Source: Cinnamomum chago (Eukaryota > Streptophyta > Magnoliopsida > Laurales > Lauraceae). Taken from it: DNA of 64,000 nucleotides. Positions 10,203-19,916 of this stretch are shown here, piece by piece (position 1 is the first letter of the stretch; the number at the start of each line of letters is the position of its first letter). A model generated the notes under the pieces. The model had not been told where the DNA came from, did no database searches, and was given only the letters and a program-made list of their open reading frames with translations. The stretch spans positions 23,687,001-23,751,000 of the forward strand of contig CP142460.1 in assembly GCA_038049695.1 (NCBI GenBank), given 5' to 3'. Made by a program: the position numbers and the translations under genes.

Positions 10203-13200
10203 CTGGCAAAAACACAAGAAAAGGTATGAATATGATCTTGTCAAAAAAAAATCAATGTCAAGATTATCACTATGGAATACCTTCTTCCATGATGGGTGGA
10301 GTACTTTCTGTCTCCATTTGCTCATCTGAGGCATCGTCAAAAGCTATATCCATAGATGGCTCGAAGTCGGAATCCTCTGGCAAGTCAGCTGACAAGAAAA
10401 CAAAAATATGTGTCAGCAAATTCAAAGAAAAAAAAAATCATCATCCTCATACCAGGTGGAGATTCTGGGTCCTCCCCAGAGTCCCTCAATTCTTCTTCAG
10501 ATGCCGCAACTGGATCCATCACCGCCTCATCGACAGGAACCTCGGGCATCACCAAGTTTTCATCTTCTGCAAAAGAAAGAAAACAGCAGATCAAAAAAAA
10601 ATCCCTCATAAAAGGAAAGAAGCGGAAATAGAAAAGAAGGAGAATCATACCAACATCGGCGGTCTCTTCTTCACGACTCCTCTTCTTTGGAGGCTCACCA
10701 GCATCTCCTGATACCTCCTCAGCAATAGTAGGAGGGACTTCCAGATCAGGAGAGTCTTCGTGACGTCTCTCAATGCGACGCTGTCCTCTCCTCCTCTTTT
10801 TTCTACGAGCCGGTCTACTTGAAGTACCTGCCTCACTGTCAAAGTCAGGACTTCCACTTGGCTCCTCACTAGATGGCCCGCTCCTACCAGTAGACCCCAT
10901 GGAAGCCTTCATTTGCTCTTCTTGCATCCAAGTGTCGATCTCGGTTTCCTCCTCCGCGAGCTGTCTCAAGACCTCAACAGGTATCTCTTGTGCGGCCCCG
11001 GATCTGATGACATCCTGTTCCTCGAGAAAGCCTATCCTATGCTTCTCTCCAGAAAGGAAGAACAAAACTTCCTCTCGACGGACGCCATCTGATCTACCAA
11101 GACCCTTCCCAGGAGATTGCTTGACATTCAGCTCCTTCTCGGAAAGCCCTCGGTACACAGCAAAGCTCTCCACGAACCACTTCGTGAAGCCAGCAGTCCG
11201 GAAAGTGGGCAACTCAGGATAGGAAATCATGGCAGTAGTGTCCCCCGCACTATAGAAAGCCCATGCGTTTCTCCCATCCTGCAAACCTCCAAAACGCTTC
11301 ACCATGCTCGAAGGTGCTCCAACAACGCCTTGAGAGAAGCCTAACTGCAACGCAAAACGCGAAGGGACATACGGCTGGATGTCAACAAAAAGATGTCTGC
11401 GGTACACCATCGTGCCAACACGTATGTTTAAAAGCCACCTCTTCTCTGCGTTGGTCAAAGAATAGTGTCTTCCCGATCCTGCCCTGGTGGAATCACGGGA
11501 GACACCAAAATCAAAAGCCTTCTTCTGCAAATCTGGAGAAAGCTTTACTGAAGATTGCCCAATCTCGACATCCCTGAATCGTCGGATTCTCAAGCGGGTG
11601 GACAGAAGTGAATCGGAAACGGCTTTTCCCCTAGCCAACCGAATCATAAAAGGGTCATCATCCTGTGCAACGCCTAAACGATGAAAGCCAGGACAGTGGT
11701 ACACATACCACGAATAGAAAATATGGGCTGAAAATACTCTGTTCATGGGGAGCCCAAGCAGGACCAAGAAAGCAGCAGCCTGAAGTTCGGTACATAAATA
11801 GGAGTAAAGAGCCGGCACCAAAGCTAGCTGCTCTCCAAACGCCATCTGACAAGCCGGAAAAATACAATGCGGCCTGAGGTGCGTCCCATCTCCTCCAGCA
11901 AAGACAGCCTCACCTAGCCAGTAAGTGAGGTACATAGCGAGATCTCTTCGCAGCGCGATGTCGGAACAAATGGCGCTTGTGCTTGCAAAGAATTCCTTCA
12001 GATTTTCTCGCATAACGGAGATCTTCTTCGAAGCCAGATTCTTATCAGAAGATTCTCCACTGCCAAAGAAGTTGGGAGATAAAGAGCCAAAATTCTTCCA
12101 ACTGCTGCACCGGACTTTCAAGCCCTCCTTCTCCTTCAAAAAATCATAGAAGGCGACAAGCTGAAAGTACAAAAGCCTGAACTCCTCGGACTGTTCCTCA
12201 AGGATGCTGTCGATCGGCATAAATCCCTCATAGAGTTTGCCGAGGATGGGCAACCCGGTAATGGCACTCAGCTCCTTCAAAGAAAAACCAATCTCTCCAT
12301 TCGTAACAATGAAGGTGTTGGTTTGTGGAAGGAAGGACTCCAGCATGGCCATAAACGCCTCATCGAAGAAAACTACGGTTTGCCTAAAAACGCGAACCAC
12401 ATCAAAAATCTCGGCCTCCTTCAGAATGGCACCGCCGATCTGCAGGATGTGATCAGTCCACGACTCCCAGCCTGAGTCTGCACTGAAGCGGCCACGAAGC
12501 CGAAATGGCTTTACCCAATTGCTGCCATCACCCCTGAAAATGCCAAGGCCCACCGGTCTCAAATCAACCGATGGATGATCAGATCCTTGGTAGCCGCTGG
12601 CCGGCATCAACATGTCTAGACGGACAGGCGACTTCTCTGCATAACCAGAAGGACCGCCAACAAAAACCCCGGTCTTGACCACATTGGTCCTCTTCACCCA
12701 GCTTGGAGGATCTTCTCTCTTAGAGCATGTGGGAGAAAGACTCATGATCGAAATAGTACGATCAAAAGGCGATCGGGTAGAAATGGTTCTCTCCTCACCA
12801 TCAGCTGTGTAAGAGAATTGAAAGCATCTCCTTTGGTATGACGAGTCATCAGGGGCTGCATCACCAAAAAAAAAAGTAGGCTTGGGCACAACGCTCTGAT
12901 CGTCCATGACCCAAGGACGATTGCTTACCATAATCTTGTAGAACTCCTCATCCTTGAAAGCGATCAGTCGCTGTCTCATCTCATCTCGGTTGAGCGAGTC
13001 ACACTCTTCCAAGTTTCTCTCCACATACTGGACCTTCTCCCAGGCCTGCTGTACGGCCGTATTGGAAGATTTGGCAGATCGACGAGGTGCATTGGTAACT
13101 GGTTCCTTACCCTTGTTCGTTTTGGAGGAACTGCCTGCAAAGATTGAAAGAAAGAAATCAATCAACAGAATGACAGAATTTTGCTAAAAAAAAATCCTAG

Positions 13201-14074
13201 CGAAATTTTGGCATGACTACGGGGCAATTCCAAAGAAAAGGGAATCACCCCGAAAAGAAAGGAAGCCTGAAGATGAGCTCAACATCGCCGCGAGCTCATG
13301 ATCAATGAAGGATTCTCAAAGAAGACGTGAACTCAAACATTGCTGTGAGATCAAGACAGTCTTCTCAAATTTCCGCAAGAATCGGAAAAGAGCTCAACAT
13401 TGCTGCGAGCTTCAAATCCCAAAACTTGCAAAAAGCTCCTTGAAACCCCCGCAAGACTAAAGAAAGCGCTCAACATTGCTGCGAGCTTCAAATCTCGAGA
13501 CTTGCAAAAGATTTCCAGGTGTGCATCATCATCATGCTCCCAATTCAATTTACCAAAAATCATGCATAAAAGAAAATCATCATGCACTAGATGCTAGGAA
13601 AACCTTGACAAAATTTGACCAATTCCAACCCAATTTGGTCAAAATCAAACTTTGTCTAAGTCAAAATTCATGTTGGCTTAGCATAGAAATTCTAGCCTTC
13701 TATCTTGATGCATAAAAAAAAAAAAGGGAATGCATGAGCATCTTGGATTGCATAAATCTCATTATCATGGAGAGCAAAAAGAGGGGAAAAGAAAGTTTTC
13801 TTTCTTAAAAAGAAAGAGAAAAAAAAAAAGAGAAAAGAAAATTTCTGGGCTGGCCCACAGGCCGTGGCCCATGGGCCACATGGCCGTACGGCCCAGGCTG
13901 TACGGACATGTCCGTACAGTAGCAAAAAAAAAAGAAAAGGGCGTGTAAAAAAAAAAAAGAGGAAAACAACACGTGCAAAAAAAAACAGAGAAAAAAAAAA
14001 TGATGCTGAAACTTTCTTTACATGGAATTTCTTGTAAAAAAAAAAGAGAGAAAAAAAAACTTACTTGAAGCCAT
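9263..14074 (-). CDS. antisense five-exon gene in A1: plant mobile domain protein with coiled-coil tail
   Basis: On the minus strand I can place five exons: 14074-14065, 13134-10651, 10566-10453, 10388-10281 and 10202 to 9263. Every intron starts GT (GTAAGT, GTATGA, GTATGA, GTATTC) and ends CAG, and all four are phase 1; exons 2, 3 and 4 are multiples of three (2484, 114, 108). Joining them gives an open frame of about 1,200 codons, starting MASS at a good ATGG context, with one frameshift near 9716-9722 in exon 5. The product has a PMD, basic nuclear-localisation-like stretches, acidic linkers and a coiled coil. PMD proteins (MAIN/MAIL family and transposon-borne relatives) are established; Tat elements are known to carry additional ORFs here. 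The function in the element is unknown. Confidence 0.82.
10651..13134 (-). CDS. exon 2 of the antisense gene: plant mobile domain
   Basis: The exon has 828 codons. The N-terminus is serine- and lysine-rich. The PMD core is near plus-strand positions 12100-12500, with WESWTDHIL, FDEAFMAMLESFLPQTNTF and LSAITGLPI, the pattern of a tryptophan-led first block and a late (S/T)GLP block seen in PMD proteins. The region after the core (about 11000-12000) is folded-looking and rich in aromatics. The end has RRKKRRRGQRRIERR and PPKKRSREEE, probable nuclear localisation signals. The acceptor is TTTGCAG at 13135-13141; the donor GTATGA starts at 10650. Reading on beyond the donor gives a hydrophobic low-quality sequence, which supports splicing there. 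Confidence 0.8.
13270..13510 (-). repeat. repeats in intron 1 of the antisense gene
   Basis: Four spaced copies of a unit containing GAGCTCAACATTGCTGCGAG or a variant lie near 13275, 13333, 13392 and 13468. Each unit has a GAGCTC or AGCTC arm and a GCGAGCT arm, so it can fold on itself. They lie within the predicted first intron. Confidence 0.6.
13864..13919. repeat. cluster of three perfect palindromes
   Basis: Three different perfect palindromes lie within 56 bases: 16 bp centred on CCCATGGG (13864-13879), 12 bp GGCCGTACGGCC (13882-13893) and 22 bp with core TACGGACATGTCCGTA (13898-13919). They are GC-rich islands in an A-rich stretch inside predicted intron 1 of the antisense gene. Confidence 0.85.
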
Positions 14075-14194
14075 GGATGGAGAAGAAAGAAGAACTTGAA
14101 GACTCTTGAAGAAGGAGGATTCTTGATCTTAGAGCAACTCTTGAAGACTTTTGCAAAAAGAAAGCAATAGGAGCAAGAGATCCCACCTCCCTTG

Positions 14195-14202
14195 CTTTTA
14201 TA
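14195..14202 (-). promoter_or_regulatory. TATA box candidate for the antisense gene
   Basis: The minus strand reads TATAAAAG, about 120 bases upstream of the ATG at 14074, leaving room for a 5' leader of roughly 90 bases. The leader has no other ATG that I can see. It implies the antisense gene has its own promoter rather than depending on the LTR. Confidence 0.55.
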
Positions 14203-14279
14203 GAAGAAAGCAAACCAAAAGAGGAAAGAGAAGAAAACTAAGGAGGTAAGTGCTAAAAATTAGCAACCTTCCCAAAAGA

Positions 14280-14490
14280 AAAGGAAACTTGGGATATTCT
14301 CTCCCAAAACAAAGATTCCTTGAGAAATTCTCTCCAAAAAGAAAGGGAATGATAGATATTCTCTCCCAAAGAAATATATTTTGAGAGAATCTCTCCCAAA
14401 ATCAAGGAAACTTGAAAAAAATCTCTCAAAGTAAAGATATTTTTAGATATTCTCCACCCAAAGGAGATATCTTTAGATATTCTTTACAAA
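14280..14490. repeat. degenerate repeats upstream of the antisense gene
   Basis: Roughly seven variants of AGATATTCTCTCCCAAA occur in a row. They lie upstream of the antisense TATA box, where a promoter would be, but I cannot assign a factor. Confidence 0.5.
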
Positions 14491-14820
14491 AATGACACCA
14501 TATGAGATCTAAGCCATCTTTCAAAGCTTAAGGTCCCATGGGTTAGCCCATATGAGCCAGGTTTGACCACCTAGGCACTAAAAGTGGCTTTTAGTCAAAA
14601 TTTCTCTTACCAAGAGCATACAAAAAATGGTCCCATGCCTCTTTTGAGTTGATTGGACCATACCATACAAAAATCCAAGCTTCATGAGTTTCCAAAAATC
14701 CAAACCATCCCACCACATGAACCAAATTAAGCCAAAATCTTGAAATTGACATTCCACAAAAGCCCAAACCACTCCAATGGACCCAAAATTGTCCCAAAGA
14801 GTGAACCAAAAAACCAAACC

Positions 14821-14998
14821 ATGGTCCCCTAACTCGCCACATACAGCTTGTTAGGTCACAAGACCAAAACCAAAAATCAAAACCCGACCCCCTAACTTGC
14901 CACATACAGCCTGTTGGGTCACAAGGTCAAAACCAAAACCAAAAACCTGACCCCCTAACCTGCCACATACAGCTTGTTAGGTCACAAGGTCAAAATCA
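14821..14998. repeat. three tandem copies of about 63 bp
   Basis: Each copy contains CCCCTAAC-TGCCACATACAG, then TGTTAGGTCACAAG and a CAAAACC-rich spacer. The array lies between the antisense promoter and the LTR. The 14500-14820 stretch before it holds no ORF I trust. Confidence 0.75.
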
Positions 14999-15206
14999 AA
15001 ACCAAATCCAAATCCAAATGTCATTCTCAAAATCTTGCCTTGAGATGGTACGTGATCCCTCTCACTACCATAAAATCCCCTGGAAGCTCAAAAGGTTACT
15101 CAAAAAAAAAAAAAAAAGCTCAAAGACTCTTGGTCAAGTCAGAAGCTCTTCTTCAAATTCTCTTCGAGGCACATCGACTGCAAAAACCATATCGTCGTTG
15201 TACCTC

Positions 15207-15213
15207 GAGGGGG
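15207..15213 (+). promoter_or_regulatory. polypurine tract of A1
   Basis: GAGGGGG lies four bases before the LTR start TGTTGACACC. This is the plus-strand priming site for reverse transcription and fixes the element's orientation as +. Confidence 0.85.
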
Positions 15214-16268
15214 CATTTGTTGACACCAAAAATGTCACTTTGCCTCCTCACACCAAAAGCTACACGGAGCCGCATCCTACCAAAAATAGGCAGGCGCTAC
15301 TTCAAGCATCAGATCTTGTCAGAATCAAACAAAAACTGCAAGGTCATTCAAAACAACCAAAAGAGAGGTACACATGAAGTTTCGGGCCATTCCGACATCA
15401 TTCGGCCTAACTTCACTTCTCCAACAGCTGAGCAGCAGCTCCCGGCGGCGACAGTGTCGAAGACTTCAAATCTTCAATCAGAGCCTACGGATGGTTACAA
15501 AATACCACCAAAATGCTCCATGTTAAGTTTCAAGTCAAACCGACATCGTTTGACCGGAAGTCAAAACTCGGGATTTCCCTCGCGGTGAAATCAAGGCAAG
15601 CGTTTGCATGACCCCAAACGGCTTCAAAACTCAAACGAAAGCCTATGGTTGGTCTTATCTACTAATGAGGGAGTCACACGTCGAGTTTCAGGTCAATCGG
15701 ACATCGTTTGACCAAAAGTCAAAGCTCGGCATTTCCCTCGCGGTGAAATAAAGGCAAGCGTTTGCATGACTCCAAATGGCTTCAAAACTCAAACGAAAGC
15801 CTATCGTTGGTCCTATCTACTGATGAGGAAGCTACCCATCAAATTTCAGGTCAATCGGACATCGTTTGACCGAAAGTCAAAGCTCGGCATTTCCCTCGCA
15901 GTGAAATCAAGTCAAGCATTTGCGGGCCCCCAAACCGCTTCAAAACCTAAACAAAAGCCTATGGTTGGTCTCGTCTACTGCTCAAGAAGCTACACATCGA
16001 ATTTCAGGTCATTCCGACATCGTTTGACCTAGTTTCGACGCTTGACAAAAAAATCGGCAGTTCTCCACAGCAAAGTCTTCGGCTTTTCAGAAAATGGGAA
16101 ACTTTGCGATCCGATTTGCACGGCTTCTCTTCAGGTTCTCTTGAGGGAAATCCAGCCAATAAATGAGAGGAAATTCCAAGAAAAATGCAGGAGAAAACAT
16201 AAGCAAAAACGGACGAAAAATGGCGAAGAAAAAGCGACCGAAAGGCGGCCAAAAAAATGGGCCAAGGC

Positions 16269-16328
16269 CCATGGTCGCCGGCCCCATGGTCTCCAGCGAC
16301 CATGGAGGTCCGGGCCGCCGGACCTCGC
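16269..16328. repeat. inverted-repeat cluster in the A1 LTR
   Basis: The arms CCATGGTCGC and GCGACCATGG (10 bp) flank a second CCATGG, followed by AGGTCCGG and CCGGACCT arms. The A2 LTR has a shorter, rearranged form at 54241-54292, so the block is unstable between copies. Confidence 0.8.
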
Positions 16329-16999
16329 CCAAAAACCCCGTTTTTCGGGTATTTTTCGCGTTTCGAGTTGATTGGCCCCTGTGATTTTTCCAAAATCTGA
16401 TTTTTTGTGCATGATATCCGTCGATCTTCATCAACATCACGGATCCATCACTGGAATCATTAGATCATCATCGGACGCCTCAAGATCGTCAAACGGCTAA
16501 CCAAGAAAGCACCATTTCTGCCCGCCCGATCGCGAAATCGACTGGACAGATGTTGCTGGCCCGCTGACATCAACCAATGTTTGACATTGGATCACCATCC
16601 GACATCAAATGGTATGTGGGTCCATTGGTGATCATCGCAAGAAGAATCCCAAATGACGCGGCACGGCCCGCGACTCTTCAAGCGCCCAGGCAATCAATTA
16701 ATGAAGTTAAATGACCCGTTTATGGCAAGTTAATGCGGTCATTAACTCATTATTTTGAACGGCCCAATCAGAAGCAAGCAAATGGGAGTTACAAGTCCAA
16801 GTAATCATGACATTAAAATTATGAAACTCCCGTCATCATGGAGATTAAAGGCGATTAAATGCCCATTACTCTCCATCGGCCAATCAAATTCAAGGAAAAA
16901 GGAGTTACGAAACAAGTAATTAAAAACTTGTAACTCCTCCCATCATGAGCATTAATACCATAAATGCTCATAAACTCTCCTAAATGGCTACCAAATGTC

Positions 17000-17007
17000 T
17001 ATAAATA
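17000..17007 (+). promoter_or_regulatory. LTR TATA box (A1)
   Basis: TATAAATA is followed by AGGAGGCCATTCC. The same sequence is at 54962-54969 in A2. It is the likely core promoter for element transcription, putting U3 at about 1.8 kb. Confidence 0.7.
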
Positions 17008-17174
17008 GGAGGCCATTCCAAGGGAAACGGATCCAGAAAAATCGCCAGAAAATCATTCAAAGATCCAGAAAAAATCGCCAGAAAATCATTCAAAAATCCT
17101 CGGAGAAATCTCTACAACTCTGCTCCTTCAAGAAAACTCTACTGCAACAAGCACTACAAGGTGATCAAAGCTCC

Positions 17175-17196
17175 TTGGGGGGGGGCACCCCCCCAA
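17175..17196. repeat. G-run/C-run hairpin in the LTR leader
   Basis: Nine G, then CA, then seven C (with the C of CA adjoining) form a near-perfect hairpin about 170 bases after the TATA box. In A2 (55137-55164) the runs are 11 G and 11 C. It would lie in the transcribed leader. Confidence 0.8.
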
Positions 17197-17524
17197 AGGC
17201 CACCTCTCCTCCTATCCAACATGGCTAGATGCGGCTTTTCAGTCCGTCTACTCGGCTTTTTACCGGATATAGGACCTTACCTTGGTCCTTATCCTCTAAA
17301 AATCTGAGGTTGGAGCCAAGCCAAAGAATCAAAGCACTATGTTCTCATCTGAAGGACGATGGCGGAGCCCATACATGACTCGCGACCGTCGATCTGAACG
17401 AGCCCTCCCACAATCGCATGAGAAGTTAGATTCCTTTTTCTTACTTTTCTGTTGTAAATTGTATTTTTTAAGAGACAAAAAAATCGCAATTCTTGTCTTT
17501 TCATTTTGATGAGATTTGTAAATC

Positions 17525-17613
17525 GCCTTTTACGGCACCAAATCACCTTTTACGGCAAAATCGCCTTCAACGACACCAAACCGCCTTCTACGGCACAAAA
17601 ACGCCTTTCACGG
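17525..17613. repeat. short array CGCC-N6-GGCA in the LTR 3' part
   Basis: About five copies of CGCCTTTTACGGCA or a variant occur. A2 has about six (57450-57561). The arms have the reverse polarity of the internal array at 8326-9062 (GCC-N6-GGC here, GGC-N6-GCC there). Confidence 0.75.
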
Positions 17614-17861
17614 CATTCAAAAATTGTCTCTTTCATTAAAATATATTTGCAATGGAAAACTAGAAAAAAGTTTCATTTCCCTTTTTACTTGTGAAGGTGA
17701 ATCTCCGGATCACCATTTCTAAATTCCAGGTATAAAAGAGAAATTGGCATACCCGTACAAAAAAAAAACTGATGCCCGTTTTTCCTTTCTTTCCCTCCAC
17801 CGTACCCCGTCAGCCCCGGGGCGGAGGCAGCTTTGGAAAAAGAGAAAAGCCGGGACCATCA

Positions 17862-18062
17862 ATGGTGTTGGAACATAATTATGAACCTTGGATACCAATT
17901 GAATAACGCTTCCGTTGAATTTAATGAAATTTATTTTGACTCACCACGGTTTGCAATATGTGGGTCCACTTTTGGAAGCTTATGTTGTATTAAACACAGG
18001 AAAATGAATATTTATTCTGATTTTTCACGTTATCCCATTGTTGTATTTTTGGGGACGTGACA
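17862..18062 (+). mobile_element. B': 3' end of a chromovirus LTR, interrupted by A1
   Basis: About 195 bases align with the reverse complement of the B LTR end (29803-30000), including the terminal GGGGACGTGACA. The orientation is +, opposite to B. The right boundary at 18062 is an LTR end abutting element C's LTR; the following GGCGC may be its target duplication. The left part of B' must lie left of A1, outside the window. Confidence 0.8.
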
Positions 18063-19902
18063 GGCGCTGCATGCAGGGAGACGTTTGGCGGCGTGAGGTG
18101 CTGCTGCAGAGGAAGATGAAGGCGCTGCGGTCGTCCGGGGGTTGCTGCGTGCGTCTGGCAGGGAGATGAAGATGGGTTTGCGATGGATGGAGATGGAGAG
18201 AGAGAGAGAGAGAGTCCAGTGAGGGTGATGATGGGGAGATGAAGGAGAGGGTGCCGCTGTGAGGGAGATGTCTGAGCGTTCCTAGATGATGAAGATGGAA
18301 AGATGATGGAGATGGGAGTTCTCTATGCTGGAAGAAGATGGACGGTGGGAATAATGGCCGGGCGTCTGCGGGCGTTGATGGAGGATTGGAGGGAGATGGA
18401 AAATGACGATGGGCTGGGATATGAGAGGAGACAGGCTCAGAGATAGAGAGGAAAGATGGACGGAGATGGTGAGTGTGGAGATGGCGTCTGTGGTTGTGAA
18501 GATGGGTGCTGGGTTCAAGGATGATGATGGGCTGCAGGGGGCCGTCTGGTAGAGAGGATGCAGTTGTGCAAGGGGGTCGTGAGATGGGAAAGGGGGGATC
18601 AGTGCAGCATGGAGAACGAGAAAGGTTGTGGAGATGAGATCTGCACCCTTGAAAAAAAAAGGAATAGGGACGAAAGGAGAGGGTTCTTTAGGAGAGTGGG
18701 ATGGTAGAGAGTCCAGAGATCTGGGACTCGAATTACCAGATCTCGTGGACTCCTCTCCCTTATCCAGGTGGTGGGCCGAGAGGAAGGTTAAGTCTCGAGT
18801 TGGGCCGAATGGGTCAGACTTGATGGGTTTAATGGGTTTGGAACCTGATCTGGGTCAAATGGGTTTAGTTGGCCTGGGGTCAGATCCGGGTTGGGGTAAG
18901 GTGTATGTTTGGGTTTGATGGCCCAATGGGTTGATTTAGTTGAGGTTTAAGCTAGGTTGAATGAGCCTGATGAGTTCTGACTTGAGTTGGGCCGAACGGG
19001 TTTGGGCTAGGATGGGATAGAGAGAATGGAAAAGATAGGAGTCTTGAGGGGGTAAGATTCATCCCATAATTTGAAAAGAAGATTTGCTAAAGCATGGGAT
19101 GGATGATTCAAATGAAGATCAGATTAACCGCAGGTTTAGCTATCCTATATTTAAAAATCAAGTTTTGAAGGTTTGCTTTTGTTGATGGGTCAAACGTATT
19201 ATATGGATTGGTGGGCATGGCCAGGTTGGGTTGTTGAATTGGAGAGGGCCGGCCCATTCATCTCTTTGATTGGAAAAAAGGTAGAACCCACGCATGCCAA
19301 ATATGTAGAAATCAAGCTTAGGATTTAGCCATTGGATTTCTGTGAATTGAATATTCGTGGAAGATTCTTGGTGAGGAGAACACATTGGCATATTGACTCA
19401 AACCATTTGAAGACCAGCAAGAAGTTCGAAATTTTAGGGACCCAGGCCAGATTAATTTTGAAGAAGAAACCATAATTTGAGATCCGACCGTCAGATTTTT
19501 CAAATCTCAGCATTAGTGGAAATCTCTTGACAAGTAGGTCCCGATGATATATGGGTCTGGTTCATTTGAAGATCTATTAAATATCTGAATTTTTAAGGTG
19601 CGCACATATATTAAGTTCGTAAAAAAGGCATATCTCTTGATCCGATCGTTGGATTCTTCAAATCCTTATATCAGCAGGAAGCTTATTAAAGGTAGATCAT
19701 CATGGAAGTGAGATCCGACTTGAAACATGAGTGGTGGTGAGATCCATAAAAAAAGTCCTATATTGATGCAACCATCCCAATTGTGCATGATAATGAAGAT
19801 TTAAATTTATTTATTCAAAATTGTCCAAATGGGGCAAAATTGGGGCATCAATAATATGAGTATTAAAATTGTCCATAGGGGTGCCAAAATGAGGTGTCTA
19901 TA
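18063..19902 (-). repeat. 3' LTR of C, distal end missing
   Basis: It matches 43247-44953 closely, with one extra block of about 156 bp (18622-18780) that is missing from the other LTR. On the minus strand it begins TATAGACACC, one base different from TGTAGACACC in the 5' LTR. A (GA)n run lies near 18195-18213. The ORF 18628-18918 is repeat-rich and not credible as a gene. Confidence 0.8.
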
Positions 19903-19907
19903 GTATG

Positions 19908-19916
19908 CCCCTCTTT
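19908..19916 (-). promoter_or_regulatory. polypurine tract of C
   Basis: The minus strand reads AAAGAGGGG immediately before the LTR start, laid out like the A1 tract (purines, CAT-like spacer, LTR). It shows that C is minus-oriented. Confidence 0.7.

Larger units (their letters stand above)
1..17861 (+). mobile_element. Tat-lineage Ty3/Gypsy retrotransposon A1, 5' part outside the window
   Basis: The element runs from mid-gag at base 1 to the end of its 3' LTR at 17861. Order is gag, protease, RT, RNase H, a second RNase H, integrase, a long 3' spacer with arrays and an antisense gene, polypurine tract and LTR. The second RNase H after the usual RT-connected one, the absence of a chromodomain and an additional ORF between pol and the 3' LTR are known traits of the plant Tat lineage. 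The LTR begins TGTTGACACC and ends CATCA; the next five bases ATGGT (17862-17866) should be the target duplication, but the left end is outside the window. The element lies inside a chromovirus LTR fragment, so it is younger than that fragment. Confidence 0.93.
15218..17861 (+). repeat. 3' LTR of A1 (2,644 bp)
   Basis: The LTR starts TGTTGACACC and ends GGGACCATCA. It matches the A2 5' LTR (53191-57806 without its insertion) end to end. It contains about five subrepeats of roughly 160 bp (15378-16035, motif GACATCGTTTGACC), a palindrome cluster, a TATA box, a G/C-run hairpin and a small GCC-N6-GGC array near its 3' end. Confidence 0.95.
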
